A DNA stretch of 64,000 nucleotides from Ignelater luminosus (lineage: Eukaryota; Arthropoda; Insecta; Coleoptera; Elateridae): assembly GCA_011009095.1 (NCBI GenBank), contig VTPC01091032.1:81927-145926 (forward strand). Reading direction: 5' to 3'. The notes beneath the pieces were generated by a model, which was given only the letters and a program-made list of their open reading frames with translations, searched no databases and was not told the DNA's origin. Positions within the stretch are counted from its first letter, which is position 1, and each line of letters starts with the position of its first letter. The position numbers were made by a program, and so were the translations under genes. Below are positions 23,335-33,993 of the stretch, piece by piece.

Positions 23335-25269
23335 AACATGAAAGACTCTCAAGACAGTCATTGAACAGTCAGCAAATTAAGTACTGCAAGAACATAAACG
23401 GAAAAACGCTAAACCGTGGATAAACAAGGAAATCCTAGACCTAATAAAAGAAAGAAGGCAACCCAGAAACAACACAACAGAAAAAGGACAGCAAAAATAT
23501 AGACAAACACGGAACAAAGTAAACAGAGAATGTCTGAAAGAGAAAGAGCGATACATGGAAGAAAAATGCCAAGAAATAGAAGAACAGATAATAAATGGAA
23601 AACATAATCAGCTTATAAAACTGTTAAAAACTTCCTTAAAGAATCTAGAAAGAGACATCAAGGATTAGAAAACAATACTGGTCAACTAATGTTCGACCTC
23701 ACGAAACAGTAGAGATTTGGAAAGAATATATAGAAGACTTACACAATGACGAAGAAGAATACGAAAGAGCCGCCGCAGATCTAAAAAACGACAAAGCCCC
23801 GAGAGTGGATCGAATACCGGCTGAGATAATAAAACAAATAGGAGAAGCAAACCATGAGATACTGCATGTACTAATGAATGAAATGTATAAAAGTGGAAAA
23901 GTACCAGAAGGTTTCAAAAACAATATAATTATCCCAATTTCAAATAAAAAGGAAAAAGCTATAAATGTCAAGACTACAGGACAATAAGCCTAATATCATA
24001 CGCTGCTAAAATACTCAGTAAAATAGCACAAAGAAGAATGGAGGCAAAAATAGAAGAATACTTTTCAGACGATCAGCTCGGGTTCAGGAAGAAATCAGGA
24101 ACAAGAAAAGCAATATTGGCATTGCGCCTGGTAATAGAAAAAAAGAATACAAAAAGGGAAAAACATATATCTGGTTTTTATAGATATGGAAAAAGTCTTC
24201 GATAATGTGCGATGATCCACACTTTTCAAAGTGCTATACAAAATTGGAGTAGAGGAGAAAGATATTAGAATAATTCACACCTTTTATAAAAACCAGTTAG
24301 CGATAATCCAGAATGGAGAAATACGGATGGCAAGCAAAGATTATAAAAGGCGTCAGACAAGGATGCGGTTTATCACCGCTGCTTTTTAATGTATACATTG
24401 ACTATGTACTTAATCAGTACAAAGAAGCAACAAACAGGAATAAAACTGCAAGGAGCAAAAGTCGCCATGCTATAAGATATACCGACGATATGGTAATGCT
24501 AACCGAAAGTGAAGAAGAGTTAAACCATGCGATGAGAGAATTGCCCTGAGACAATACAAAATGAAAATGAACAAAACAAAAACGAAAGTAATGGTATGCA
24601 GTAAATCAGGCCGAGAAAAAGCAGCAGTATCTCTAGATGGGCAACAACTCCAAAACGTTGAATCTTTCTGCTACCTGGGAAGTATAATTACTAGAGACGG
24701 AAGAAGCAAGACAGACATTAGGTCAAGAATTGCTCAAACAGGAATAGCTTTCAATAAAAAGAAAAGTCTCATGACATCAAACAAAATATCTCCTGCACAC
24801 AAAAAAACGACTATTAAAAGTGTACGTTTGGAGTATTGCGCTATACGGATGCGAAAGCTCGACAATATCTCAAGGTGAGAAAAAAACTAGAATAATTGAA
24901 TTATGGTGCTACCGGTAGATGATGAAAATTAGTTGGGTAGAACAAGTAAGCAATGACGAAGTATTAGTAAGAATCCAAGAAAGAGAAAGAACTCTGTGCA
25001 AATACATCACAAAAAGAAGAGATACCTTAATAGGACATATATGGTATAATGAGCACAATCTAGAGGGAGTGACAGAAGGCAAAAACGCACAACGACGACC
25101 AAGATTACAATATACACCGCAAAGTATGGAAGATATAAACTGCCAAACATATCAAGAATTTAAACGGCTGGCACAGAATCGCTATGCACCCACGGTTCCA
25201 ACAAACCAATCGAGAAGATTGATGGCTTTGGAGAAGGAAAGTATTCTTCCGCATTCGATTTCTAGATGA
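23335..25269 (+). mobile_element. Second LINE (RT and C-terminus), different family, broken
   Basis: Reading begins in the linker (KPWINKEILDLIKERR near 23412) and passes LKNDKAPRVDRIPAEIIKQI (23788). It continues through RT text in shifting frames: SDDQLGFRKKSGTRKAIL near 24068, FIDMEKVFDNV near 24178, GVRQGCGLSPLLFNVYID (24349) and RYTDDMVMLTESEEEL (24476), where the catalytic YADD has become YTDD. Then come VESFCYLGSIITRDG (24658) and the C-terminal tail with YITKRRDTLIGHI (25003) to ISR-stop at 25269. The sequence differs clearly from the 19.7-22 kb LINE. No endonuclease domain was found upstream. Inactive. Confidence 0.88.
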
Positions 25270-25334
25270 GAATTCCTATTAAGAATGAAATGTAGAACTG
25301 CCAATTTTGGATAAACCAACTGTAGTTTGTCTTA

Positions 25335-25605
25335 TCAGATAAACCTCAATGTATTGTACTGGATGATCTGGTAAATTTTATGGAATTCTGTGATTGTTAA
25401 TAAAAATAGCAGGGAAGGTATATGGTCTGTTTTCAGTAACAAAATTAGTTGTAATTTCCAAAGTGAAAAACGGCTTTGCTGTTCTGATTCTACTTGTGTA
25501 GCAATGTGATGGGTAATAATAGCTGTATCGTCTGCATAAACTGCTGGTGTTTTTGTCTCTGGAGCAGGTATATCGTACATACTTAGTCATAAAGCATTGA
25601 ATCAC
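25335..25605 (-). pseudogene. Jockey-like LINE reverse-transcriptase fragment
   Basis: Minus-strand reading from about 25580 gives DIPAPETKTPAVYADDTAII, with the catalytic YADD preserved, then FSLWKLQLILLLKTDHIP. This matches the RT segment of Jockey-clade LINEs (xxTYADDTAIL, then WKLxLNxxKTxxI). The piece is about 80 codons and ends near 25335. Opposite orientation to the neighbouring LINE, so a separate insertion. Confidence 0.75.
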
Positions 25606-26443
25606 GTTAACATAAAATTTTAATTTGTATACTAAACCTTCATTATTTTAGTACAGTCTGACATTCCTTGAAAATTAAATCAATAGATAGTCAATGCAAT
25701 AGTAAAACTGTTTGTCCACTTTGCACAAACACTATCGGTATGGTTAAGACGACAATTAATAATAATAAAAAAAATAATAATAATAAAAGGAACAAAACGT
25801 TTGTTTATTTCTTTTCTATAGTTGTGCTATACTGAGAAAGCTATACCTGGATGTAGGATTCAAACTCTCGTCAAACAGCAATCTCAATACATGCTAATTG
25901 AATTATGGTTGATTGAATTAACAGTTTGAAATCCCAATAATTCTTAAAAAATAATGGAATATCAAATCAGCTTCAGTCCAATCCAATAGTTAGTTATAAG
26001 TTCCCACGCAAATCAAATTGAACTTTTACTTTATTTTTCAGAAAAGTCTTAATGTGGTCAATTCTAAAAAAATTAGACAGATTCATGAAGTGAGTTCAAA
26101 AGGGGCAAATCAGTAAACTGGTTACCTCGAAAAAGTGGATAAAATGTAATGTTCTACTAACCTTAACAATTCACGAAAAATCAAAGCTTCTAGCAGAATT
26201 TGGAACGTCTTTAATAAGCAGTCAGGAATAATGAACGGGAAAGTTATATCCAGGTAGGACTTGTGTTACTAGAAATGGACGAGCTCAAACTATATTTCTA
26301 TTTAGCTTGGTTGCAAACGAATCAGTTATTTGAGAAACCCCTCATATTCATTATTGGCCCATATTGAGATAATGGCGGACTGTATTATTTCTTTCCAAGT
26401 CGCATCATGCTGAAGTGAAATCCTTCAAATCCAATCAAATTTA
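25606..26443. other. AT-rich gap, no gene seen
   Basis: Contains an AAT/AATAAT-rich simple repeat at about 25757-25790. Nothing else recognised. Confidence 0.5.
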
Positions 26444-28330
26444 TTACAGGGCGATTAGTCGAAATATGCATTTGATTGAAAAATCCCTCATGTCCTGGAC
26501 ATAAGAGATTTCTCGAAAATTTGTCAATTGGTTTCTTTGCGATATTTGGCTGTAGTATTCTTCATAAGCCTTTTCATCTTCTGTTAACACTTCTGCCTTG
26601 ACCTTGCTTCTTGACAGGGCTAATAGTTGAGTCGCTTGCTCTGTGATGAGCAATGCTTGAGAGCCTGTATCTATAAGTGCTCGCAGAATCTCGTAGGTGC
26701 CATCTGTTTTCTTTGCTCTTGTTAATGCTGTAGCCAATTATACGTTGATTTTTTGCCGTGCGACATTGTTGCTCACGTGTTGTGATGAGCGTTCTATTGG
26801 TCGACTTGCTTGCTGCCTAGGTTGAGCTTTATGGAGCAAGTAGTAGTGTGCTTGGTGTCACTTATGGCATTTTTTCCAGCAGCGGTATTTCTGGTTGCTG
26901 TCGTGCGTTAAACGTTTAATGCACAGGTTATTGTCTGGGGCGATGCGGTACCTCTCGTTGATATGTAGATCGCGGAATTTCTCACAATGATAGATTTTGT
27001 GGTCTTGACTATTGCAGCACTTGCAGCGTGGTTTATTGATTTCTGCGTTGTTGCTGATTGTGCAATCTTCTTTTTGATTCTCCCATTGCTTCTAAGGATT
27101 GAAATCGTTTTTGAAGAAATTTGACTCAATCCTTGTAGTTTTAGACTTTGTGAAAGTTTTCTAACGACTGCTCATACAAACGGTTGGTTTCTGAGTTCCA
27201 TTTTCTGACGATTATGCGGACTATAAATGGACCCCAAGCGACAATCAACCTCTTGTTGTCGTATCTGGTGGTCAATAACTTCCAGGTGGTGTCGTAGTTG
27301 TCTTCCGAGATGGTTAGATGTTGGATTATACGGCTCGGTTCTCCCTGTACGTGTACATTTTCTCGATCTTTGTTAAGGTCGGTTTCGAATGAATTATCTC
27401 ATTGAACAGGTTGTAGAAAAGTGTTCATTGTTCGTAGCTCCCCATGAATGTTGGGAGCTGCACTGGCGAAAGCGGAATGCTGTATGGTTTCTGTTTGAGA
27501 TGAGTGGCTTTTTCTATTTTTTCTCCCGCTTGTTACTGACTTTATATACTTCGTTGTCGATGGCTTCATACTGGTCTCCCGCGAAGGACTCTGCTGCGAA
27601 GTCTTTCTCGTAAATACAGATTTCTTCGTTTAATTAATGAATGGCGTCCCATTGATCGTTCAATTTCTTCTGTATTATGCGGTAAAGTGTTGGCGACTTT
27701 CCTTGTGCCAATTCACTTCTTATGGGTACCATAGTTTGACGCAGTTGCTCGATTCGTAATTGTTGCTTTTTTAAACGCAGGTGTTGTACTTCTTCTATTT
27801 TTTCTGCCAGTGGGTCGATCTGCTTAAGGGTTTGTTTCCCTCATTACTAGTTTGCGCCATCGGTTTCAATGCTGCTTGATCTTCTTTATTTCTAATTTTC
27901 TTTACGTGCTACATTATATACTTCTTAGTGATTTCATAAACTCTTCTTAATTCTTCATAGTAGTTGGAGGAAAAGTAGGCACGACTTGGAATGTTTCATG
28001 ATTTGCGTGTTTCTTGTTTCTATTTCTTGCCAGTAATTCTTGACTGTAGTCAGGCGATTTTGAAAGTATTCTCCTGTCTTCCTTGCTGCTGAATCTTTTT
28101 TCATATTTGTATACAGCTTCGTGATGAGCTGCCCTGTTTCTTCTTGTTTCTCGGCGAGCACGTTGATTTGTTCCATCTTGATGTAGATAGTTGTGGCTTC
28201 TGGCTGCAGCTTCTTTATATGGCAAGTGGCTACTGATTCTGCTGGTGCAGTGGTTGAGTCTTTTGGATGAACTCGGATGTGTTTAATTACACTTCTTGCA
28301 ATCCCTTTGGTGCGGCGGTTCACTTTTTTC
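26444..28330 (-). mobile_element. BEL/Pao-type gag and protease remnant
   Basis: Read on the minus strand from about 28323: a charged, coiled-coil-like gag N-terminus (27955-28323), then gag core text around 27150-27370 (EPYNPTSNHLGRQL, DCRLGSIYS in shifted frames). A zinc knuckle CKCCNSQDHKIYHC (CX2CX4HX4C) encoded at 26981-27026 and a second cysteine-rich segment follow. Last is a protease with intact D-T-G-S in RALIDTGSQALLITEQATQL (open piece 26444-26737). This order and the double knuckle plus DTGSQ identify BEL/Pao. RT, RNase H and integrase are absent, LTRs were not found, and frames are broken repeatedly. Inactive. Confidence 0.8.
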
Positions 28331-29793
28331 TTCTTTGCAGTGTGGTTGCTTGTTACTTTTATTTAAAGTTGGTGCCTGGAGCTGGCTTCTTGGTTTGTAA
28401 GACCATAAATTTTTTTTTCTGTGTAGTTTGGTAGACAGTATTTCCACGCTGGTGTAAGGTCCGAAAGACCATGTACAATCTACCAGACTTTAATCCGGAG
28501 ATCATGTGAGATCAACTTCTTTAAGGTCGATCTCTGTTGTATCTAGTATGCAAGGAACACAGTCTCATGTCTTTTTCAAGCTAATGGTAAGACTTATAGC
28601 TGCGATACATAGATAGATAGAGTAAAACCAATTGAATGATAATACTGTTCATTAGGTTTCCAATTTTTCTTTTAATATACAATTGACATGCTGACATAAT
28701 AACAGATTACACTCTAGGTAACGTAGAAAACTAATATAATTCTGCAAAATATGCAATTATAACATTATCACACTTTTACTATCTAGGCATTCTGCATTTA
28801 CTGTATAGTATTTTTATGAAGTAAGTCGATACACTTCTTTATATTGCGTGGACCAGAATTTGCAACTTGCGCATTCTTTCCTTAATGAAATGCAATATTC
28901 GTAATGTAGGTGTTCTGAAACGACCTACAATCTTCTTTATTAATTTCTTGTGAAACTGAATTATTTGATTTAATTTTATTAAAAAATTGGAATTATGAGA
29001 GCTTTCTTTTAGAAAGAAAACCCTGTTTGATTTTGGAATGAAAATGGTTAATTTCAAAATTAAACATACTGGCGTCTCCAGAAATGTTTCGAAAAGGGTG
29101 ATGTGAATGTTATTAGAAATTAATTTTTTCGTTAATTGAAATGAATTATTAAAGTTGGTTTGTTTGTAGAAATTTAATTCTTTATTATTTGGAAGGTTTG
29201 AAAGATAGCTCTTAAAAGATCTTTAAAATGTACAGTACGTTATTTTCAATTTTTGTATAATTACTGTTAGAGGACATAGGGGGTTTCTGAAACAACCGAT
29301 TCTAAGATTAAGAAAGCCGAATTTCAATGTTTGGCTACCAGAGGTGCCACGTAGGAAGGTTATAGTCGGATTCGTGTCCGTTTTTAGCCCGACTCAGCTT
29401 TTGCTGCGTCGCGTCGTCTCTATTTCTAAATTACTGTGATTGCCTAACAAAATCCCTCTTTATATTTGTTGCTGGTTTCATTAACGGCTAAAGATCTAAG
29501 AGCAAACGAGGAAAAATGACTTGAGTGAACACATTACATCATGTCAGCTTTTAAGAGTCGCTTTAGTAGATTCCACTGCTTGAATGCAATAGTATTTTTA
29601 CTTTTATTTTGCAATTTTACAGAATTTTCGTTCAGAATTACAAATTTTTTGTGGGAGTTGGTAATTATTGTTTCGTAGGAACAATTTTTGTTCAAACACA
29701 TTATTGTCTAGTGCTTATCTTAATTCTCAAGGGAAAGAAATAGGTGAAAGTGTTGTTGAGAATGCCATACTTTAAGAAAAAACTTGGAATATA
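28331..29793. other. Gap without a recognised gene
   Basis: 28331-28600 may belong to the leader or LTR of the BEL/Pao remnant, but no repeat partner is present. A GC-richer patch at about 29330-29430 (GTCGCGTCGTCTC) is unexplained. Confidence 0.45.
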
Positions 29794-30817
29794 CAGTGTT
29801 CGCCAAAAAGTCTCCACCATACAGGAAAAATTTGTCTTTGGCAACAGGCTTTGCTTGCTCCAGAACCAAAAATGACGCAATAAAAGGTAATCGTGTACCC
29901 TCCAGTACCTGTCAAATTTGACATTTTTAAAAAATGTCTGAAAAATGTACTTATTGAACCAAATTCTGAAAAAAGTTATAAGAAAAAATGTCTTCTTTGC
30001 AATTTCCTATTCGTAGTATACAAATTTTCAAAAGCCTACTACGATTTTCATATTTTGCCCTTTATTTCGCTGTTCCTTATTTGTTAATCAATAAAAGTCG
30101 ATCCAATCTAATTCCAAACACTTATTGTTTAGATAATCTTCTTTTCCTTATTTTTATGTAAAAAAGTAAAACTGGAGCTTTGGTAAAGTAGCACACTTGG
30201 TGCAAAGTTCATCTCATTCATACAGATAAACACATAAATGCGATTTGTAACCAGGGCAAGCATTGTATCATAGAGGAATTAAATATGGGTAGAAGAATAA
30301 CATTATGGGAATATGTGTAACTCGTATGGTTTGGGCAATATGCGTCGAGGGGAAAGAAGGACAGACATAGACGGTGCTGCCCTCTTCAACGTCTTATGAT
30401 TGTGCCAGATTATTCTAATTCAAAGAATTTATATTTTGGTATAATTGACAAACGTCACAAACGATTATAGTAAAATCTCGGTTGTGTATATTTTTTTCGT
30501 GGAAAAGGGACGAATATGTAAAAATTCAAGTCTTTCTTTCTTTGGTTTGTTTTACCTCTTAACTTATCAGATTTCTATAAATTCCTAGACTCATTAACTC
30601 TTATAACGCATACAATTGCTACACATCACATCTTGACTTACAGTTTTAGAATATTTCGATTTATGGAGAAACTAACACTATGGAGCTTTTATACCATTCT
30701 CGTGTATTTTTGCCTACCATTTCAAAACGAACCCAAAAGAAGTCTATAGTAATAATTAGTCGTAAATTGCTAGACATGGGTTCACAAAATGACAACCAAC
30801 ACTTTTAAAAAATCTGT

Positions 30818-31218
30818 TTGAGAAGTTTTGCGACTTTGGACAAAAAGAAATCTTTTCATGGGGATTTAAGAAAATACCAGGAATTACTCTCCGTGCAGAC
30901 TAGATCCAGACAAAAGACCTTGGATTTAAACTCTAAGAGGAGGAAACAATTGCAATTATTGCGGCTGTCGGTTAGTTACAAATATTCTCAACATATTTTT
31001 AAAATTTGGTTAATTCAGTTTTGTCCTTAAAAGTATGGAGTGTTCAAATGAAAATTCGTGATACGAAGCTGTTGCCAAGTTTTATGATAGTCGTAAGGAC
31101 AAAAAAGTCCTATACTGGTAAATATTTTGCAGCAATGAAAATTCCAAGAAGCACACTTTACGGTATTCGTACACGAGCTGTTGCAAACGTGTCTGGTTGC
31201 AAAACAATATCTTACTGA
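30818..31218 (+). pseudogene. Tc1-like transposase N-terminal remnant (one half of inner palindrome)
   Basis: Two overlapping frames give a basic N-terminal stretch with KRRKQLQLLRLSVSYKYS (about 30940) and, later, YFAAMKIPRSTLYGIRTRA (about 31125). The latter resembles the helix-turn-helix DNA-binding region of Tc1-type transposases, where IPxSTL leads into the recognition helix. No catalytic DDE part follows. A diverged inverted copy of the same region occupies 31335-31595. Identification rests on short motifs. Confidence 0.4.
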
Positions 31219-31600
31219 AGTTTACGAAAACTAATTCTGACTTCACCGTTAGCTTCCTTTGCAAGAACATTGGTAATATCTTTCTGGCAAGTCTTCCAGA
31301 TTCTTGTACCCTTTTCTACTTCATAGTCTCTTTCAGTTCGTATGCAAATACCATAAGTTGTGCGTTTTGGAATTTTCATTGCAAAAAGTATCTAACATGA
31401 CGTAGTTATTTTTGTTGTGAGTATCATACTTAATCTTAAAATTTGGTAGCGCTGATATTCATTTAAAGACTTCATACCTACTTATTAAAACCAAATTTTA
31501 AAAGTATAATAAAAATAGCTTTATCAAACTGACAGTTGCAACAATTGCAATTGTTTTGCACGTCCTCTTAGAGTTAAACCGCTAGTCTTTCGTCCGAGTA
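30896..31600. repeat. Inner inverted repeat within the composite
   Basis: 30920-31180 and 31335-31595 are inverted, diverged copies. CTCTAAGAGGA with CAATTGCAATT on the left match AATTGCAATTG with TCCTCTTAGAG on the right, and GCAATGAAAATTCCAA (31132) matches TTGGAATTTTCATTGC (31367). The central spacer is about 150 bp. Confidence 0.8.
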
Positions 31601-31664
31601 TTTTGTTTTGTTGTTAATCATCGAAATGTCGCTATAGAAGCTGGTAGCTTCTTTTCAGCTTTTT

Positions 31665-31930
31665 GGAAAAAATTGGTGGGTGTGGCCGATCGCAACGCTC
31701 CTCTAAATCGGTATAGGGCGGCCGGACTGGCAAAGGTCCGGGGAAGAAAACAAGGCCCCCCAGTAGGGCAGATGGTGTTGGAGGCGTGCTGTGATAGTTC
31801 TGGGTGGCTTCTGGCGGTGCTTCTTGAAGCTGGTGGTGGTAGTGCAGCTCGAACGACGATGCCGAGTGACAGAAAACCAGAGAAGAGAAACAGAAAAAAA
31901 GAAAACGGGTCGTCCAGAGTCTAGTAGAAG
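31665..31930. other. GC-rich block of unknown origin
   Basis: A sharply GC-richer island (GGGCGGCCGGACTGGC, AAGGTCCGGGG, AAGGCCCCCCAG) in AT-rich surroundings. It carries an 83-codon + strand ORF (31673-31924) and an 86-codon - strand ORF, neither with a known motif. It may be a SINE, LINE or gene fragment carried inside the composite. Confidence 0.4.
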
Positions 31931-32145
31931 TGCAGCGTTACAAAAACAAACCGTAAAAAACAAACATTGTACTTTAACAATAACTAAATCACTTATTAAC
32001 TAGAATTTAAAAAAGTTTATTTTTATAAACTAATGTGGTTTGAATTATTTCTGCAGATGTTCAAAATGATAATTACAGAATTTTGCTTTAACAAAAATAT
32101 CAAGTGCTAATCCTTAGTTTAGTCTTGACCGTTCAAGCCCTTTAA

Positions 32146-33230
32146 GGTAGTACCGCCGATACTGCGAGTGTCAAATGTGTGCACTGGCTCGTTTGATTTC
32201 CGTAGTATTTAGATCAGGCAACGCCGCAATAAAGCGAAAAAGACAGAGGTATGTTTACAGTAACTCTGTTTCACTCAAAATATTAAACATTGTGTTTGCC
32301 AAAATGTCAGTCAAAATCATTAAAACACACTAAAAGAATATTTCATTGGAAAGGTAAAAGAGTAACAAAAAACATACGAGAAAAGACTGCAACAGGTTGC
32401 ATTAGCAAATAAATTAATTGTAAAAAAAATAAAATTTTTGCAGAACTTGCCTATTGCTATGAAAGAATTAAAGTTATTAAAAGACTGCGTATCTACAGGT
32501 ATTAGAAAAAAAATGGTCGTTGCAAACGTGACTTACGAAATGCTTGAAGAAGCATATAAAAAAATAATTATACTGGTATATTACAAATTTTAGGTGAAGA
32601 TGAGAACGGCTTTGTTAAAGTTACCAAAAGCAAAAGAATATTAGAACAAATTTTTAATTTTTTCGAAAATAAAGAAAACAAAATAACCAAAAAATCTTAA
32701 ATATTTTAGTTAATTATATCTTATTATATATTTTATCATTATGTATCAATTTGATATAATAAATATATCTGTATTAATAAAACCTTGTTCATATTATCTA
32801 CAATATAAAATTTCTATAAAACTTATATTCTCACATTGCATGCATGTTTAAATTTCGCGCGCGTTATAACCTCTTTTGCGACGTTGCCACATCTAATCAA
32901 CGACAAAATAAAAAGTACATTTTTGCTAATTAGTATTGTCACATGCTCTGAAGCTCTGTTTGCAAGTGTCTAAGATGTTTAAAATTTTTTTTCTTTTATT
33001 TTTTCCCGTTTTTATTGAAATCTGAACTGTACTTTTTGCGAAATAAAATAAAATCTGTAATTTCTCATAAGGCTTAATGTTAAAGGCATAAAATTTAAAA
33101 TATTAATATCTTCTTACTGGTTCTCTGTAGCTCTTTAAAAATTTAACTGGGTCACTATCTTATTATAATCTAGCAATATGCCAAGTTTCATTAAATTCTG
33201 AAAAGTAATTCTAAAACCGACGGTACTACC
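32146..33230. mobile_element. TTAA-flanked element with 13-bp TIRs and a coding remnant
   Basis: TTAA flanks both ends (32142-32145 and 33231-33234). The termini are GGTAGTACCGCCG on the left and, reversed, GGTAGTACCGTCG on the right (12 of 13 match). Its length is 1,085 bp. TTAA duplication is the hallmark of piggyBac-type transposition, but these termini do not begin with the usual CCC, so the superfamily is open. The interior has a lysine-rich reading frame at 32375-32700, and the right half is AT-rich and non-coding. It sits inside the 29.8-34.0 kb composite and is probably a later insertion. Confidence 0.7.
32375..32700 (+). pseudogene. Unrecognised lysine-rich coding remnant inside the TTAA element
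   Basis: One frame is open from YEKRLQQVALANKLIV through QNLPIAMKELKLLKDC and KKMVVANVTYEMLEEAY to about 32562. A slip in an A run then moves it to a frame reading GEDENGFVKVTKSKRILEQI and ending with TAA at 32698. The two frames join into one roughly 108-residue, helix-rich, basic C-terminus. A short basic stretch (HWKGKRVTK) is visible in another frame near 32345. I do not recognise the family; it may be the end of the element's own protein. Confidence 0.4.
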
Positions 33231-33993
33231 TTAAGGAATAAATAATTAAGAATTTCATTGTATACCCTCAAATTCATTCATTCGTGTTTTGACTAATATT
33301 GAGTTGCCATTACTGGCAGCATAAATCATCTTTTTTTGTTTTATAATGATCGCAACAACACGAAGACATATTAAGTACGTTTATTCTATACCTAAATATT
33401 TAAACTGCAGTTTTATGTGCGAAAAAATGCTGTTAAACTTTTTGTGCCATCCTATAGATGGCCACATAGTATGCGGTACGTTTTTGGGTTACATTTGAAA
33501 CATTATAATTGTTTCTCTACTTATATTAATTACTCATGATTGTATGTAAAAACTTTTGTTAATAGTATCCGAGATGAACTTTTCACCAAGTGTGCTACTT
33601 TGCCAAAGCTCCAGTTTTACTTTTTTACATAAAAATAAGGAAAAGAAGATTATCTAATCAATAAGCGTTTGGAATTAGATTGGATCAACTTTTATTGATT
33701 AACAAATAAGGACAAAATAAAGGGCAAAATATGAAAATCGTAGTAGGCTTTTGAAGATTTGCATACGGATAAAAAATTTGCAAAGGAAACATTTTCTCGT
33801 GCGACTTTTGTCAAAATTCGTCTAAATAAGTCCATTTTTGGATATCTTTTCTAAAGTTTGACAGGTAATGGAGACCACATGATTACATCTTTGGTTCTGG
33901 AGCAAGCAAAACCTGATGCCGGAGACAAATTTTTCATAAGTCATTTAATAAAAATTTTTCCCATATGGTCCAGACTTTTTGGCGGACACCGTA

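Larger units (their letters stand above)
29794..33991. mobile_element. 4.2-kb TA-flanked foldback composite with arms of about 420 bp
   Basis: TA lies at 29792-29793 and 33992-33993. The left terminus CAGTGTTCGCCAAAAAGTCT pairs with the reversed right terminus CGGTGTCCGCCAAAAAGTCT. The arms stay colinear from 29794 to 30215 and from 33571 to 33991 (for example TTTGCTTGCTCCAGAACCAAA against its inverse at about 33890, and AAGTAGCACACTTGGTG against CACCAAGTGTGCTACTT). Between the arms lie an inner palindrome with Tc1-like transposase 5' sequence, a GC-rich block and a TTAA-flanked element, so the interior was built by nested insertion or rearrangement. Termini and TA flanks point to the Tc1/mariner group. 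Confidence 0.88.

Noticed and set aside
25840..25885. GGATTCAAACTC as a tRNA B box
   Set aside because: No A box at the right spacing and no stem pairing.
31673..31924. 83-codon ORF in GC-rich block called as a gene
   Set aside because: Equally long antisense ORF, no motif, no start or splice context; kept only as an unexplained GC-rich block.
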